Positions 31,235 through 32,836 of a stretch of DNA of 32,836 nt are shown one piece after another. Position 1 is the stretch's first letter; the number at the start of each line of letters is the position of its first letter. Position numbers and translations under genes: made by a program. The notes beneath the pieces were generated by a model. That model did no database searches, had not been told where the DNA came from, and saw only the letters and a program-made list of their open reading frames with translations. Source of the DNA: Fiminaster sp050874705 (GTDB lineage Bacteria; Bacillota_I; Bacilli_A; RFN20; CAG-826); assembly GCA_050874705.1 (NCBI GenBank), contig JBNMLE010000010.1, positions 1 through 32,836 on the forward strand. The letters are read 5' to 3'.

Positions 31235-32809
31235 CTAATTGTCATATTGAAGCATAATTCCGTATACTCTAAGATTTTTTCTAGAAACTTTTTTATGTGA
31301 AACGCGTATACCGAAAACATTATCAATATTACTAAATTCAATTTCAAATGCTACTTCAGCTTTTGTTGAATTTGTGAAGACTAATTTTCTTGTTCCTTCG
31401 ATAACATCGCCATTTTCACCTAATAATTCAACATAAACACCATGATCTTCGTCGAAAGATAAATTTGCACTTCCTCCAATATTTAATGTTGCAAGAATTG
31501 TGCTTGGCGAAGTAGTCCAATAAGCTTCATTATTTAAAATTTGAATATGAGTAATTTCATCAGGGTCCGCATTTTCTTTATAGAAAAGACCATCTTTGGA
31601 AAAACGGCTAACGGAGATTTCTCCACCACAAATTAAATCTGGATAAACAAATTTTGCTACAGTTGGTTTTCCTCTAGTTATAACAGCTTTAACATTTTCC
31701 GTTAATGTTAATGCTTCGCTTCTTAAATATGTCGCTTTCACACTAACTTCAAAATTTTCATTCACTTCGCTAGGAATAGGAGTCAATATTTCAATATTGC
31801 ATAATCTAGTTATATCAACTACATTTCCATCCGAATAAGTTCCAGTAACATAGAATTCATCCATATTATATTCGCTATCAGTTGTTAATGCGGATAATGA
31901 ACCATTGAATTCCATTTTAGTTAATTCACTAGCAGGTGAATATGTGTCCCAATATATTTCAAAAGAATCAACACAAAGAACACCATTTGTTATGATTGCG
32001 CAATAATGATAATTATCAACTGCTTCGTATTCATCAGATAAATTATTTAAATCAAAAGTAAAATTGTGTATCAAACTACAATCGGATAAATCTAAAAGAT
32101 CTTCTTCATCTACAAAAGGAGTATTTTTACCATATATTCCAACAATATTGCCCCCGGAATCTTTTGTTGATTCGTTCCAATTAATTTTTACTTTTCTTAT
32201 TGCGCCAGCAGAAATAGGAGTTAAAATACCAGGCTTTCCTGCTGATAAAACGCTACCAGAAAATTTAAAAGCGCCATTACTTGTTCCCGTTATTCCATCA
32301 TATCTTGCGTTAGATAACGCTGATGTATATGACCAAGGAATATATGAAGCAGCACCTCCGCTAATTTCAGGAGTAATTATATCGACAACATAGTCACGCA
32401 AAACAGATTCAAATGTTGCGGTAAATTCTTGATAATGAACAGTTGAAACTACATTCTCACCATCGCTTTTATTTGTAAAATCTGTTTCGATGTAATCTGG
32501 ATTATCACTAATTGTTCTTCCATCATCAAGTTCTAATTCAATTAAAACATTTTTTGGAGAAATAACAGAATCTTTATAAACATTTTCTGGGTAAGTAATA
32601 ACATTAGTTATTTTTATTACTTTTGCAGTCGAACTTACAGTTGTAATATCAGTTGGTATCGTAATATCACTTCCGCTTGAATTTGTTTCTTCACTTATCG
32701 ATGATGTATTACTATCAGTATTTGATGAACTATCATTAGTGGGAATTGAATTGCTATCACAAGATCCAAGGAGGAGAGTAATTAACGCTAATAAAACAAC
32801 TTTTTTCAT
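31235..32809 (-). CDS. Large surface lipoprotein, unknown function, with Ig-like segments
   Basis: A 524-residue predicted lipoprotein. The signal ends in lipobox LGSC with Cys17. A Ser/Thr/Asn-rich linker of about 45 residues follows, probably a flexible tether. The rest looks beta-rich. A segment around residues 60-140 (VLIELELDDGRTI, YVVDI) and one around 290-380 (MEFNGSLSALTTDSEYNM, YVTGTYSDGNVVDITRL) resemble bacterial Ig-like repeats. No catalytic motif is apparent. GAGG lies 8 bases before the ATG, and a possible TATAAA lies at the window edge. The gene is upstream of rel on the same strand but 75 bases away. Adhesion or surface binding is a guess. Confidence 0.8.
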   Translation of the reverse strand: MKKVVLLALITLLLGSCDSNSIPTNDSSSNTDSNTSSISEETNSSGSDITIPTDITTVSSTAKVIKITNVITYPENVYKDSVISPKNVLIELELDDGRTISDNPDYIETDFTNKSDGENVVSTVHYQEFTATFESVLRDYVVDIITPEISGGAASYIPWSYTSALSNARYDGITGTSNGAFKFSGSVLSAGKPGILTPISAGAIRKVKINWNESTKDSGGNIVGIYGKNTPFVDEEDLLDLSDCSLIHNFTFDLNNLSDEYEAVDNYHYCAIITNGVLCVDSFEIYWDTYSPASELTKMEFNGSLSALTTDSEYNMDEFYVTGTYSDGNVVDITRLCNIEILTPIPSEVNENFEVSVKATYLRSEALTLTENVKAVITRGKPTVAKFVYPDLICGGEISVSRFSKDGLFYKENADPDEITHIQILNNEAYWTTSPSTILATLNIGGSANLSFDEDHGVYVELLGENGDVIEGTRKLVFTNSTKAEVAFEIEFSNIDNVFGIRVSHKKVSRKNLRVYGIMLQYDN

Positions 32810-32836
32810 ATAATCAACCTCTTTTATATTTTATAC

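Overview
This is an AT-rich bacterial chromosome segment that uses the standard bacterial code. TGA closes several ORFs (the helicase, the metallo-beta-lactamase-fold protein and nadD), and tryptophan is read from TGG. Gene content and order point to a low-GC Gram-positive of the class Bacilli, probably a Mollicutes-like gut lineage (RF39, Izemoplasma or Erysipelotrichia neighbourhood). The clues are the yqeG-yqeH-nadD-yqeK-rsfS order, YneF, Asp23/YqhY next to nusB, a NadD-YqeK fusion, an EF-P with a Mollicutes-like loop, SCxx lipoproteins and the MEP isoprenoid route (ispG, dxs). The lineage is an inference. Almost all of the window is housekeeping sequence; I see no phage, CRISPR array, tRNA, rRNA or intact insertion sequence.

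Left part (1-5400): the 3' part of a DEAD-box RNA helicase overlaps nfo (endonuclease IV) on the + strand. ispG faces it on the - strand. rpmG, an MBL-fold hydrolase, efp and yneF follow on the + strand. A 383-bp non-coding stretch with folded elements comes next, then plsY on the - strand.

Centre (5498-14074, + strand): parE-parC (topoisomerase IV) run into yqeG-yqeH-nadD/yqeK-rsfS, a compact set for chromosome decatenation, ribosome assembly and NAD/Ap4A metabolism. A terminator, an AT-rich gap with short repeats and an unrecognised membrane protein gene follow.

Right part (14077-32809, all - strand, listed in transcription order from the right edge): an orphan lipoprotein; rel ((p)ppGpp synthetase/hydrolase); a long tightly packed run hisS-aspS-tkt-asp23-membrane protein-nusB-xseA-xseB-dxs; then dinB-xerD-deoB-ABC substrate-binding lipoprotein-ABC permease. 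The long run joins aminoacylation, pentose phosphate and isoprenoid metabolism, DNA repair and transcription antitermination.

The observations most worth checking are: a beta-clamp-type QISIF motif at the extreme C-terminus of ParC, matching one in DinB; an EF-P whose loop tip lacks the usual modifiable lysine; a set of genes (ispG, dinB, a membrane protein, probably rel) whose -10 boxes sit where a leaderless mRNA would start; an ABC importer without a local ATPase, coupled to deoB; and a structured or repeat-bearing non-coding region beside plsY.
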